From Nitrospira sp. (GTDB lineage Bacteria; Nitrospirota; Nitrospiria; Nitrospirales; Nitrospiraceae), in the NCBI GenBank assembly GCA_005116945.1, contig SWDH01000042.1:74088-107245 (forward strand): a DNA stretch of 33,158 nucleotides, read 5' to 3'. Both the position numbers and the translations under genes were made by a program. The first letter of the stretch is position 1. Each line of letters starts with the position of its first letter. Shown one piece after another: positions 7,524 through 15,098 of this stretch. Under the pieces are notes generated by a model. That model was not told where the DNA came from. It did not search any database and saw only the letters and a list, made by a program, of their open reading frames with translations.

Positions 7524-8864
7524 TTAGCTGGTAAGGAAACGTTCGAGAAAACTGGTTGAGACGTGGCCTTTTTGGAAGTCGGGGTCGTTGAGGATGCGCT
7601 TGTGCAGCGGGATGGTCGTCTTGATGCCTTCAATCACAAATTCGTCGAGGGCCCGACGCATGCGAGCGATAGATTCCTGCCGGTCCCGGCCATGGGTGAT
7701 GACTTTGGCGATCATCGAATCATAGAATGGAACAACCATCATGTTCGGTTCCATCGCCGAGTCGACGCGCACACCGAATCCGCCAGGCGCGCTGTATTTA
7801 GTGATCATGCCGGGACATGGCGTAAACTTTTCAGGGTCTTCAGCGTTGATCCGGCATTCAAGACTGTGCCCGTTGAGCTTGATGTCTTGTTGTTTGAACG
7901 AGAGCGAGTGTCCGTCGGCGAGCCTGATTTGCTCTTTAATGAGGTCGATGCCGGTCACCATTTCGGTAATGGCATGCTCGACCTGGATACGGGTATTCAC
8001 TTCCATGAAGAAGAAGTTGTGATCCTTGTCGAGCAGGAACTCGACAGTCCCAACATTCCGGTAGTGAACCGCTTTCACGGCTTCGACGGCGACGCGGCAG
8101 ATCTCCCGGCGGAGCTTCTCATTGACGGCAGGAGACGGCGTTTCTTCAAGCAATTTCTGGTGCCGACGCTGGATCGAGCAATCCCGCTCGCCAAGATGCA
8201 CAACATGGCCACGATGGTCGGCAACAATCTGCACTTCGATATGGCGGGGCTCGAGAAAATATCGTTCGAGATAGACGGCGTCGTTGCCAAAGGTGGTCTT
8301 CGCTTCCGCCTGCGCAGCTTGAAACGCCCGAGCAAGATCCTCGGCTTTGTTGACGACGCGCATGCCGCGTCCTCCCCCACCGGCTGAGGCCTTGATAATC
8401 ACGGGATACCCGACTTTGTCGGCGGCTTCGAGGGCTCCCTGTTCGCTCTTCAATTCACCAGGACTGCCTGGCGTGACAGGTAAACCTCTGCCGGCAACGA
8501 TCTCACGAGCTTTGGCTTTATCGCCAAGCAGCGCGATATGTTCCGACGAGGGACCGATGAATTTCACACCGATGGATTCACAGACTTCAGCAAAGTGGGC
8601 ATTCTCTGAAAGGAACCCGTAGCCGGGATGGATGGCGTCTGCTCCGGTAATCTCAGCTGCACTCAGCACATTGGGGATATTCCGGTAGCTGAGCGCCGCG
8701 TCCGCAGGTCCGACGCAGACCTTCTCGTCCGCGGCACGCACATGTAGGCTCGATGCATCGGCTTCTGAGCAGATCGCGACGGTCTGAATGCCGAGTTCCT
8801 TACAGGCGCGTATCACGCGAAGCGCGATCTCACCCCGATTGGCTATTAGCACCTTCTTGAACAC
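7524..8864 (-). CDS. accC: Acetyl-CoA carboxylase, biotin carboxylase subunit
   Basis: Catalyses ATP-dependent carboxylation of the biotin on AccB with bicarbonate, the first half-reaction of malonyl-CoA synthesis. The 446-residue length is normal. It has the N-terminal MFKKVLIANRGEIALRVIRA preATP-grasp segment, the ATP-grasp Gly-rich loop KASAGGGGRGMR, ERDCSIQRRHQKLLEE, FFFMEVNTRIQVEH with catalytic Glu/Asn/Arg residues, and the biotin carboxylase C-terminal domain (LECRINAEDPEKFTPCPG). The start is GTG at 8864, with GGAG 8 bases upstream. It is the last gene of aroQ-efp-accB-accC, 32 bp after accB. The related pyruvate carboxylase subunit A is less likely because of the direct link to accB. 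Confidence 0.97.
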   Translation of the reverse strand: MFKKVLIANRGEIALRVIRACKELGIQTVAICSEADASSLHVRAADEKVCVGPADAALSYRNIPNVLSAAEITGADAIHPGYGFLSENAHFAEVCESIGVKFIGPSSEHIALLGDKAKAREIVAGRGLPVTPGSPGELKSEQGALEAADKVGYPVIIKASAGGGGRGMRVVNKAEDLARAFQAAQAEAKTTFGNDAVYLERYFLEPRHIEVQIVADHRGHVVHLGERDCSIQRRHQKLLEETPSPAVNEKLRREICRVAVEAVKAVHYRNVGTVEFLLDKDHNFFFMEVNTRIQVEHAITEMVTGIDLIKEQIRLADGHSLSFKQQDIKLNGHSLECRINAEDPEKFTPCPGMITKYSAPGGFGVRVDSAMEPNMMVVPFYDSMIAKVITHGRDRQESIARMRRALDEFVIEGIKTTIPLHKRILNDPDFQKGHVSTSFLERFLTS

Positions 8865-8896
8865 GCGCGTACTCCGGTGTGGGTCGAGGGAAGAGG

Positions 8897-9469
8897 TTAG
8901 GATGTGGCAGTCGGATCGATGAGGAAGAGCGATTGGCCATACTCCACCGGCTTGGTACTTTCAGCCAGAATTTTCGTGATCCGCCCATCCATCTCCGATT
9001 CAATTTCATTCATCAACTTCATCGCTTCCACGATGCAGAGGACCTGTCCCTTTTTCACGTAATCGCCTTCTTCGACATAGGGATCTGCGTCAGGCGAGGG
9101 AGACCGATAGAACGTGCCGACGATTGGGGACGCGATGGTGATCATGCCTGTCGTATCTTCGATCAGCGTGCCTGTCGTAGCAGGTGCATATGAGGCGGGT
9201 GTCGAGACAGACTTCCCAGGCTCCTGAACCGCCGCCGTCATCGTTCTCAGCCCCGTTTCATATCGCACGCGGATTCTGAGGCCTTCGCGCTCGATCTCCA
9301 TTTCGGTCAGGCTGTTCTTTTTCAGCAGATCGATCAATTCTTGAATCTGTGTGGTCTGCTGTCCTGACAACAAGGGCGCCCCTTCCCCACTTTGGGTCGA
9401 GGCTACGGTCTGCGAAACGATGACCGATTTCTTATTCTTCTTCAACTTGTTGGAAGCCGGTTTGCTCAC
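8897..9469 (-). CDS. accB: Acetyl-CoA carboxylase biotin carboxyl carrier protein
   Basis: Carries the biotin that shuttles carboxyl groups between AccC and the carboxyltransferase in fatty acid synthesis. The 190-residue protein has a Lys-rich N-terminal extension and then a linker with a [20 protein letters not shown] segment typical of AccB. A biotinyl domain follows with [14 protein letters not shown], whose Lys in EAMKLM is the biotinylation site, and the characteristic [14 protein letters not shown]. The start is GTG (9469-9467), and it overlaps the TGA stop of efp as GTGA, so the two are translationally coupled. The N-terminal ~45 residues are basic and longer than in E. coli AccB. An accC gene follows directly. 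Confidence 0.96.
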   Translation of the reverse strand: MSKPASNKLKKNKKSVIVSQTVASTQSGEGAPLLSGQQTTQIQELIDLLKKNSLTEMEIEREGLRIRVRYETGLRTMTAAVQEPGKSVSTPASYAPATTGTLIEDTTGMITIASPIVGTFYRSPSPDADPYVEEGDYVKKGQVLCIVEAMKLMNEIESEMDGRITKILAESTKPVEYGQSLFLIDPTATS

Positions 9470-10026
9470 CGAACACGCTCCACATACTCGCGAGTACGGG
9501 TATCAATCCTGATCACAGTCCCAGTTTCCATATAGAGCGGAACCTTAATGGTGGCACCGGTTTCAAGCGTGGCGAGCTTGGTGCCGCCCGTGGCGGTGTC
9601 GCCCCGGAAACCCGGATCCGTATCGCTGACTTTCAGTTCGATAAAGTTTGGGAGCTCGACGTCGATCGGGCGGTGTTCGTATACCAGGATCTTCACCGTC
9701 ATGTTTTCTTTCAAGAGGTCCGCATTCCCACCGAGCTTTCCTTTTTCGAACGTGAGTTGTTCGAACGTCTCTGTGTCCATAAAGGTATAGGCATCGTCAG
9801 TCGCATAGAGAAATTGCATAGTGCGTTCTTCGAGATCAGGCTCCTCGAACCGTTCACCTGATCTGAAGGTACGGTCCAGAACATTGCCCGAGAGATAACT
9901 CTTGAGCTTTGTGCGCACGAAGGCTCCACCCTTCCCCGGTTTTACATGTTGAAACTCAACGATATAAAAAGGCTGGTTATCGACCATCAGGCGCACACCC
10001 CCGCGAAAATCTGTCGTGGAAATCAC
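9466..10026 (-). CDS. efp: Translation elongation factor P
   Basis: Binds the ribosome between the P and E sites and relieves stalling at polyproline stretches. The protein has 186 residues and three OB/KOW-like domains. The domain-I loop [14 protein letters not shown] carries a Lys at the usual modified tip. The central domain contains YLYATDD-like [17 protein letters not shown], and the C-terminal domain contains [16 protein letters not shown] and [12 protein letters not shown], the EF-P signature. The start is GTG at 10026 with GGGAG about 8 bases upstream. No epmA/epmB-type or earP modification gene is nearby. The stop overlaps the accB start (GTGA), and aroQ lies 50 bp upstream in the same operon. 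Confidence 0.97.
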   Translation of the reverse strand: MISTTDFRGGVRLMVDNQPFYIVEFQHVKPGKGGAFVRTKLKSYLSGNVLDRTFRSGERFEEPDLEERTMQFLYATDDAYTFMDTETFEQLTFEKGKLGGNADLLKENMTVKILVYEHRPIDVELPNFIELKVSDTDPGFRGDTATGGTKLATLETGATIKVPLYMETGTVIRIDTRTREYVERVR

Positions 10027-10076
10027 TCGATACTCCCTTCAAACTGTACATGTCGGCAGTTGTTGGACCGGCTCCG

Positions 10077-10580
10077 TCATGATGTTGTTCTTTTTACCGC
10101 TCGTCGCGATGCCGTCTGCACTGGCATGCTCTTCCCGCCTTTGGATGTAGTCAGATGGTCGTGCAGCCCCCGGAGTGCAAGGAGATAGCCCGTCGGGCCT
10201 AGGCCTGAAATTTGTCCGATCGAGACTCCTGAAATATAGGATCGGTGACGAAATTCTTCTCGCTGATAAATATTGGACAGATGCACTTCAATCGTCGGCA
10301 GCCCAACTGCAGCAATTGCGTCACGAATGGCGATGCTGGTGTGGGTGTAGGCTGCAGGATTAATAATGATCCCGTCGTATTCCTCCCGAGCTTCTTGAAT
10401 CCAGGTCACCAACTCTCCTTCACTATTCGACTGGAGCAGGTCTACTTTCACCGCCAACTCAACTGCCAATTTCGTGAGTGCTGAGTCTATAGCCTCGAGG
10501 GAAAGCGTGCCATATAGGGATGGCTCTCTGCTCCCGAGGAGATTGAGATTGGGACCGTGTAGGACTCGTATTCGCAGCAT
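10077..10580 (-). CDS. aroQ: 3-dehydroquinate dehydratase, type II
   Basis: Converts 3-dehydroquinate to 3-dehydroshikimate in the shikimate pathway, as a cytosolic dodecamer. The protein has 167 residues. It shows [19 protein letters not shown] with the catalytic Tyr, [33 protein letters not shown] with the substrate-binding Asn and the Thr/Ser pair, [19 protein letters not shown] with catalytic His, and GPTGYLLAL. The C-terminus has a basic tail of ~20 residues beyond the usual end. It is the first gene of aroQ-efp-accB-accC, a common bacterial arrangement, and is preceded by a sigma70-type promoter at 10646-10674. Confidence 0.96.
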   Translation of the reverse strand: MLRIRVLHGPNLNLLGSREPSLYGTLSLEAIDSALTKLAVELAVKVDLLQSNSEGELVTWIQEAREEYDGIIINPAAYTHTSIAIRDAIAAVGLPTIEVHLSNIYQREEFRHRSYISGVSIGQISGLGPTGYLLALRGLHDHLTTSKGGKSMPVQTASRRAVKRTTS

Positions 10581-10645
10581 ATCGCACTGTTCACATAAGT
10601 TACGTAGCGGGTCCGAATCCCTCTCATACGATCCAGCAGGGCGGC

Positions 10646-10674
10646 ATTGTAGCAGCCTGCCTGGGACCGGTCAA
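10646..10674 (-). promoter_or_regulatory. Sigma70-type promoter for aroQ-efp-accBC
   Basis: On the minus strand, TTGACC (10674-10669) and TACAAT (10651-10646) are separated by 17 bp. The site lies about 65 bp upstream of the aroQ start and after the stop of the TPR gene, so it gives the aroQ operon its own start. Confidence 0.75.
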
Positions 10675-10688
10675 ACTTGTGAAAAGTC

Positions 10689-11429
10689 TTAGGATGCTTT
10701 GCGATGTGATTCGTTCACAGAGTCACGATCGTGACGACGGGATTGAATCCTATACAGCCAGGACTCTAACTGGACCACGACGTCAGCACGAGGCGTTGAA
10801 GAAGACTGCATAGCAGTCTCGGCGGGTGGGGAACCTGACTCCAGATCTGCGGGCCGCTCCCCTGTCAGATCCGTAGGGTCTGGGGCTGTCTCCGTGGATG
10901 TGGTTGCTGCAACCTGTGGCACAGCAGAGACAGTCTCCGGTTCGCCTTTCATTGATTTCGGCAGCTCCGATGGCGCAGGCGTAGCCAGTTCTTTCTTCTG
11001 AGCCTGTGGTCCACTCAGAGCAGATTGGATTGAGAGCGCTTCTTCATCACGCGGGTTGATGGCCAATATCAGCGAACAGGATTGCAGCGCGGACTCCATG
11101 AGCCCCTGGCTCTGGTAAATCTTCATCAGGGTTCGGTGAGCCCGCAGGTTATCGGGACTTAACCTGACAGATTCTTCCAGAATCGCCTTGGCTTTTGTGG
11201 CCTGACCCAACTGGTCGTAGACACGTCCGAGGGCGACCATGGCCGTAATAAAGCCAGGATACAGGATTAGACCATCTTCGAGCACGCCCGCAGCTTCTTG
11301 CCACATGCCGGCTTTTCCGTACTCTTCGGCCAGTGGCATAAATACTTTGGAGCGTGGATCCTTGGCTAACTGGACAGCCAGTCGGTCGATTTCCAGGGCG
11401 CTCTCGGCGGATTGCTGATTCTGAGCCAT
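10689..11429 (-). CDS. TPR-repeat protein with Pro/Ser/Thr-rich C-terminus
   Basis: The 246-residue protein has about four tetratricopeptide repeats in residues ~10-135. Examples are VFMPLAEEYGKAGMWQEAAG, PGFITAMVALGRVYDQLGQA and AHRTLMKIYQSQGLMESALQ. A low-complexity acidic and Pro/Ser/Thr-rich tail follows. No signal peptide is seen, so it is probably cytoplasmic; a scaffold or protein-binding role is the most that can be inferred. It starts 6 bp after coaBC and is the last gene of the long tsaD-to-TPR operon. The ATG at 11429 has only a weak ribosome binding site, so translation may depend on coupling with coaBC. The specific family was not recognised. Confidence 0.85.
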   Translation of the reverse strand: MAQNQQSAESALEIDRLAVQLAKDPRSKVFMPLAEEYGKAGMWQEAAGVLEDGLILYPGFITAMVALGRVYDQLGQATKAKAILEESVRLSPDNLRAHRTLMKIYQSQGLMESALQSCSLILAINPRDEEALSIQSALSGPQAQKKELATPAPSELPKSMKGEPETVSAVPQVAATTSTETAPDPTDLTGERPADLESGSPPAETAMQSSSTPRADVVVQLESWLYRIQSRRHDRDSVNESHRKAS

Positions 11430-11435
11430 AGGATG

Positions 11436-12431
11436 CTAGCGTCCTCCCATCACTGTGGTGGGGGTTTGGTTGGATTGTCTGGCGCGAATGAGCTCATAAG
11501 CCCGGCTCAAAATCGCATCGGCTAGCGCACGTTTTGGCATGAGGGGTAGTTCTGTCATGATCCCCTGACGGTCGATCAATGTCGCGGCGTTCTGATCGCT
11601 GCCGAATCCCGATCCTTCCCTCGTAACATCGTTGGCCACGATCAGGTCGAGGCCTTTTGCTGTCAGCTTGGCTTGTGCATGAGCGATAAGATCGCTGGTC
11701 TCAGCGGCAAAGCCGACCAGAAGTTGCGTAGTTCGTTGTGCAGATAAGGAAGCCAGAATGTCAGTGGTTCGCTCAAGGTTGAGTGTCTCGGCTCTTTGGT
11801 CCTGTTTTTTGATTTTTTGCGAGGCAGGGTGTATGGGGCGGAAGTCTGCGACAGCCGCAGCCATAATCACAGTGGTCGACCAGGCAAGACGCATGGATAA
11901 CACCTGCAACATCTCTTCAGCCGTAGCCACCGCCACAACCTCGATACGACCTAGTTCTGGAGTGACAACGGCCGTTCCCCTCGCGCACAACGTGTTCACA
12001 TGTTCTTGAACAGATGGATGCGTCCACATCCCGCCATCCATGGCAGGGGCCATGATCAACGGGCACTGCGACGTCAGAAGCATGGTCGAGAGCAGATCGT
12101 CTCCCAGCCCCAACGCTGCCTTGGCAAGACAATTCGCGGTGGCCGGCGCAATGATGATCGCATCTGCCTGCGCAGGCAATGACAAATGTTTCATTTCCTG
12201 ATGTGCTTCAAACAGATCTGTCGAGACCGGATGACCCGAGAGCACTTCAAACGTGAGGGGGGTGACAAATTTCGTGGCCGAGTGCGTCATCACGACCTGC
12301 ACAACCGCCCCTTCACGGATCAAGCTCCGGAGCAATGCCACAGCTTTATAGGCTGCAATGCTGCCGGTCACGCCAAGCACGATCCGTTTCCCGATCAATG
12401 TTGGGCCGATTGAATCGGAACTCTTCACCAC
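11436..12431 (-). CDS. coaBC: Phosphopantothenoylcysteine decarboxylase / phosphopantothenate-cysteine ligase, internally deleted
   Basis: CoaBC performs two steps of coenzyme A synthesis. The CoaC half (residues ~1-160) has VLGVTGSIAAYKA, EMKHLSLPAQADAIIIAPAT with the catalytic His, and LIMAPAMDGGMW. The CoaB half has IMAAAVADFRP, IKKQ, LLVGFAAET and DLIVANDV. The protein is only 331 residues against ~400 in the family. Alignment by eye to E. coli CoaBC shows that after VTPELGR (residue ~162, near base 11945) the sequence jumps to IEVVAVATAEEML. This skips about 75 residues: the LACG/LASG clamp loop of CoaC, the GRM segment, and the CoaB N-terminal motif GPTREPIDPVR...SSGKMG. The frame stays open. 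Such a protein should be inactive in both halves, so this is either a real in-frame deletion or an assembly error. The start is GTG at 12431, with GAGGAG 4 bases upstream. Confidence 0.9.
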   Translation of the reverse strand: MVKSSDSIGPTLIGKRIVLGVTGSIAAYKAVALLRSLIREGAVVQVVMTHSATKFVTPLTFEVLSGHPVSTDLFEAHQEMKHLSLPAQADAIIIAPATANCLAKAALGLGDDLLSTMLLTSQCPLIMAPAMDGGMWTHPSVQEHVNTLCARGTAVVTPELGRIEVVAVATAEEMLQVLSMRLAWSTTVIMAAAVADFRPIHPASQKIKKQDQRAETLNLERTTDILASLSAQRTTQLLVGFAAETSDLIAHAQAKLTAKGLDLIVANDVTREGSGFGSDQNAATLIDRQGIMTELPLMPKRALADAILSRAYELIRARQSNQTPTTVMGGR

Positions 12432-12440
12432 TGACTCCTC

Positions 12441-12800
12441 TTACTCCCCGCCCTCGGCCACCACCGGCGCTTTAGGGGAATCGTCGACATAGACGCTCAG
12501 TTCTTTCTTGATCTCTTTCGCATCGTCGCCGGTCATCAAGGCAATGCGCTCCATTTCGCCTTCTTTGCCGCGCTTCGACTCTTTCATGGCATCCCGCGCT
12601 TCCTGGCCGATGAGATAAGTGACCTGCCCTCGGAGAACTTCATCAAGGGCAATCGTCGTTTCTTTGGTGAAGCGTGAGGAGGCATGACGTGATCCCTGAA
12701 CAATGTGCTTCGCCCGCTGAGCCGCGATGATCGTCAAGCGGTGACGTGAATCGAATTCGCCTTCTTTATATTGGGGCAAGACTCTTAACATGTCGCTCAT
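12441..12800 (-). CDS. rpoZ: DNA-directed RNA polymerase omega subunit
   Basis: A small RNA polymerase subunit that supports beta-prime folding and, in many bacteria, ppGpp response. The 119-residue protein has the conserved core FDSRHRLTIIAAQRAKHIVQ, followed by TTIALDEVLRGQVTYLI (TTxALxEVxxGxI-like). The acidic C-terminal tail is variable. Its ATG overlaps the TGA stop of gmk (ATGA, 12797-12800), and gmk-rpoZ-coaBC is a classic bacterial gene order. coaBC begins 9 bp downstream. Confidence 0.95.
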   Translation of the reverse strand: MSDMLRVLPQYKEGEFDSRHRLTIIAAQRAKHIVQGSRHASSRFTKETTIALDEVLRGQVTYLIGQEARDAMKESKRGKEGEMERIALMTGDDAKEIKKELSVYVDDSPKAPVVAEGGE

Positions 12801-13531
12801 GGATCTGGTACTCCTTTGGGTGAAGGAAGATCTTTGCGATCTTCAGTTTTCTGTTCATCGTCAAGAATGAAATTATTTTCGAGCCATGTCATATTCAAAC
12901 GTTTGGTCTTCAAGCGTTCAGACCAGAAGATGCTTTCCAGATCGCGAAGGGATCGACCGAGGTCTTCATTACGGACGACATACGCGTATTCGCGATAACT
13001 CCACACCTCTTCTTTTACTTTGTTGAGCCGCCCCTGAATCTCTTCCGCAGTATCGGAGGCACGAGTCTGAAGACGGGATTTCAGCACGGCCATCGAGGGA
13101 GGGAGAATAAAGATCGACACAGAATCTTCGAATCGTTTCTTCACCTGCATGGCGCCTTGTACGTCGATCTCTAATAACACATCCATCCCTTGCTCGATCT
13201 TCTCGGTCAGTGATTTCCGTGGCGTTCCATAGAGATGTCCGTACACATGCGCCCACTCGACAAACTCATTCCGATCGATCATCTCCCGAAATGGTTGCTC
13301 TTCAATGAAAAAATATTCTCGCCCATGCTCTTCGCCTGGCCGAGGCTTCCTCGTGGTATAGGAAATTGAATGCCACAGCCCTGGGAGCTTCGCCGTCAGT
13401 TGCTTACACAGCGTTGTCTTCCCCGTCCCGGATGGTGCGGAGATAATGAAAAGAATCCCTCGCCTCTCCGTTGAGGAACGTGGGTGGCCTGATGCTGGTA
13501 CCGGAGAGCTGATAGTAGGGACTAAATTCAT
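12797..13531 (-). CDS. gmk: Guanylate kinase
   Basis: Phosphorylates GMP to GDP using ATP in the cytosol. The 244-residue protein has P-loop ISAPSGTGKTTLCKQL and the GMP-binding segment SISYTTRKPRPGEEHGREYFF. It also shows FVEWAHVYGHLYGTP, VLLEIDVQGA (Walker B), IFILPPS and the lid region SRLQTRASDT. It carries N-terminal (~22 residues) and C-terminal (~25 residues) extensions beyond the usual ~205 residues. The start ATG overlaps the TGA stop of yicC as ATGA, and the stop overlaps the rpoZ start in the same way, which indicates translational coupling along the operon. Confidence 0.97.
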   Translation of the reverse strand: MNLVPTISSPVPASGHPRSSTERRGILFIISAPSGTGKTTLCKQLTAKLPGLWHSISYTTRKPRPGEEHGREYFFIEEQPFREMIDRNEFVEWAHVYGHLYGTPRKSLTEKIEQGMDVLLEIDVQGAMQVKKRFEDSVSIFILPPSMAVLKSRLQTRASDTAEEIQGRLNKVKEEVWSYREYAYVVRNEDLGRSLRDLESIFWSERLKTKRLNMTWLENNFILDDEQKTEDRKDLPSPKGVPDP

Positions 13532-14406
13532 TCGACGTTCTGGACCTGTTCACGAATGCGTTCGAGCTCAGTCTTCATCTGAACGACGTGACCGGCGATT
13601 TCCGCATCATTCGCTTTGGAGCCTATCGTATTCACTTCCCGTCCGATTTCTTGAAGCAGAAAATCAAGTGTTTTGCCTATGGACTCTGCACGGTCAAGCG
13701 TCTGCTCAAACTGTATCATATGCGAGTCTAATCTGACTATTTCTTCCGTAATATCGCCACGGTCCGCATATACTGCCAATTCTTGGTAGAGGCGGGGAAG
13801 ATCGGGAATCTCCGATCCCAACAGCTTCTCTACCCGCCCCTTCATTTTCACAAACATCTCCTGGGCCAACAGCGGAGTTCGTGCTGCGACACGTGTACGA
13901 TGTCCTCGAATTGTCTGAATCCGTGAGCCCATATCCTCTGCCAGGGCCTTGCCTTCGCGTGTTCGCATGCCCTCAAGGTCCGATAGGGCCTCTGTCATCA
14001 ATTGCTGCGCCACCTTCGCCAGCTTAGGGTCTTCCGCCGGTTGATCCGATACCGACAGCACATCACGAAGCCCAGCCACGAGAGCAAGATCAATGGGACC
14101 GCTCAGCTTCAGAGTTTTTTTGAGCGTACGGAGGGCCTGATGGTACTGTTTTGCGAGGGGTTGGTCAAGGTTGACGCTTCCAGCCCGGCCTTTGCCGGCC
14201 TGGATGGTGACGGTGATGTCAATGCGTCCACGGGTGCAGCGTTGCTGGATAGCTTTTTTAAACACGTCTTCCAGATGGCTCAAGGGCCGGGGAAGACGGC
14301 AGGAAACTTCGAGGAAACGATGGTTGACGGAACGCATTTCCACCGTCACGGATCCATCCTGCCATGGGGCTTGTCGTCGGCCGAAACCGGTCATGCTTCG
14401 AGTCAT
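13528..14406 (-). CDS. yicC: YicC/YloC family endoribonuclease-like protein
   Basis: The family has been described as an endoribonuclease linked to RNA turnover. The 292-residue protein has the YicC N-terminal signature MTRSMTGFGRR, VEMRSVNHRFLEVSCRLPR and RGRIDITVTIQ. The DUF1732 C-terminal half carries RLDSHMIQFEQTL, GKTLDFLLQEIGREVNTIGSKANDAEI and VQMKTELERIREQVQN, the highly conserved end. The start was set at 14406 because MTRSMTGFG is the family N-terminus and AAAGG lies 5 bases upstream; it overlaps the nth stop as ATGA. It directly precedes gmk, as in many bacteria. Confidence 0.95.
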   Translation of the reverse strand: MTRSMTGFGRRQAPWQDGSVTVEMRSVNHRFLEVSCRLPRPLSHLEDVFKKAIQQRCTRGRIDITVTIQAGKGRAGSVNLDQPLAKQYHQALRTLKKTLKLSGPIDLALVAGLRDVLSVSDQPAEDPKLAKVAQQLMTEALSDLEGMRTREGKALAEDMGSRIQTIRGHRTRVAARTPLLAQEMFVKMKGRVEKLLGSEIPDLPRLYQELAVYADRGDITEEIVRLDSHMIQFEQTLDRAESIGKTLDFLLQEIGREVNTIGSKANDAEIAGHVVQMKTELERIREQVQNVE

Positions 14407-15065
14407 TGGGAACCTTTCTCTTTCCAGGTGCAAAGCGGATAGATCGGACAGGTCCGGCACTGGGGTTTTCTAGCAAGACAGACATAGCGGCCGTGCAGCA
14501 GCAAGCGTTGTGAGACAGCTGTCCACTGAGACCTCGGTATAAGCTGCTGCAGGTCCTGTTCGACCAGATCTGGTGTATCTGATCGGGTCAGACCAAGGCG
14601 TTTCGCCACACGCTTGACGTGAGTATCGACGACGATACTGGGTTGGCCGAAGGCGTTTCCAAGAATGACATTGGCGGTTTTTCGTCCGACACCCGGTAAG
14701 GTGATCAACTCTTCCATGTTCGTCGGAACGCGTTCGCTGAAGCGTTCGGTTACCGCTTTGCCGCAGGCGACAAGATGCTTTGCCTTGTTCTTAAAAAAAC
14801 CTGTAGAACGAATAATCTGTTCGACATCAGCAAGATGCGCGGCTGCCAGCGCTGCCGGCTGCCGATACCTCTGGAAGAGAGCGGGGGTGACCTGATTCAC
14901 CCGCTGGTCGGTACATTGAGCGGAGAGGATCGTGGCGACAAGCAACTCCCAGGGAGAACGATGATCCAGTTCCATCTTCGGGCTTGGCATCGCACGCTGA
15001 AGCGACTTCGCAATCTCTCGAAGACGCATTCGAGGATCCGATGATGGTTGAAGTTTCGTTGCCAT
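14403..15065 (-). CDS. nth: Endonuclease III (DNA glycosylase/AP lyase)
   Basis: Removes oxidised pyrimidines and cleaves AP sites in base excision repair. The 220-residue protein has the N-terminal WELLVATILSAQCTDQRVNQ and the helix-hairpin-helix LPGVGRKTANVILGNAFG with the catalytic Lys in GRKTA. VVDTHVKRVAKRLGL follows, with the catalytic Asp. The C-terminal [4Fe-4S] cluster loop, CLARKPQCRTCPIYPLC, has four Cys in C-x6-C-x2-C-x5-C spacing. The stop overlaps the yicC start (ATGA). hflX ends 33 bp upstream, so it is in the same operon. All key residues are present. Confidence 0.97.
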   Translation of the reverse strand: MATKLQPSSDPRMRLREIAKSLQRAMPSPKMELDHRSPWELLVATILSAQCTDQRVNQVTPALFQRYRQPAALAAAHLADVEQIIRSTGFFKNKAKHLVACGKAVTERFSERVPTNMEELITLPGVGRKTANVILGNAFGQPSIVVDTHVKRVAKRLGLTRSDTPDLVEQDLQQLIPRSQWTAVSQRLLLHGRYVCLARKPQCRTCPIYPLCTWKEKGSQ

Positions 15066-15098
15066 GGCTGATGTCAGAATATCCGATTGTGCAGCGGG

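Noticed and set aside
7563-8387. 274-residue plus-strand frame opposite accC
   Set aside because: It is a shadow of the well-supported accC gene. Its composition is not protein-like for any family I know.
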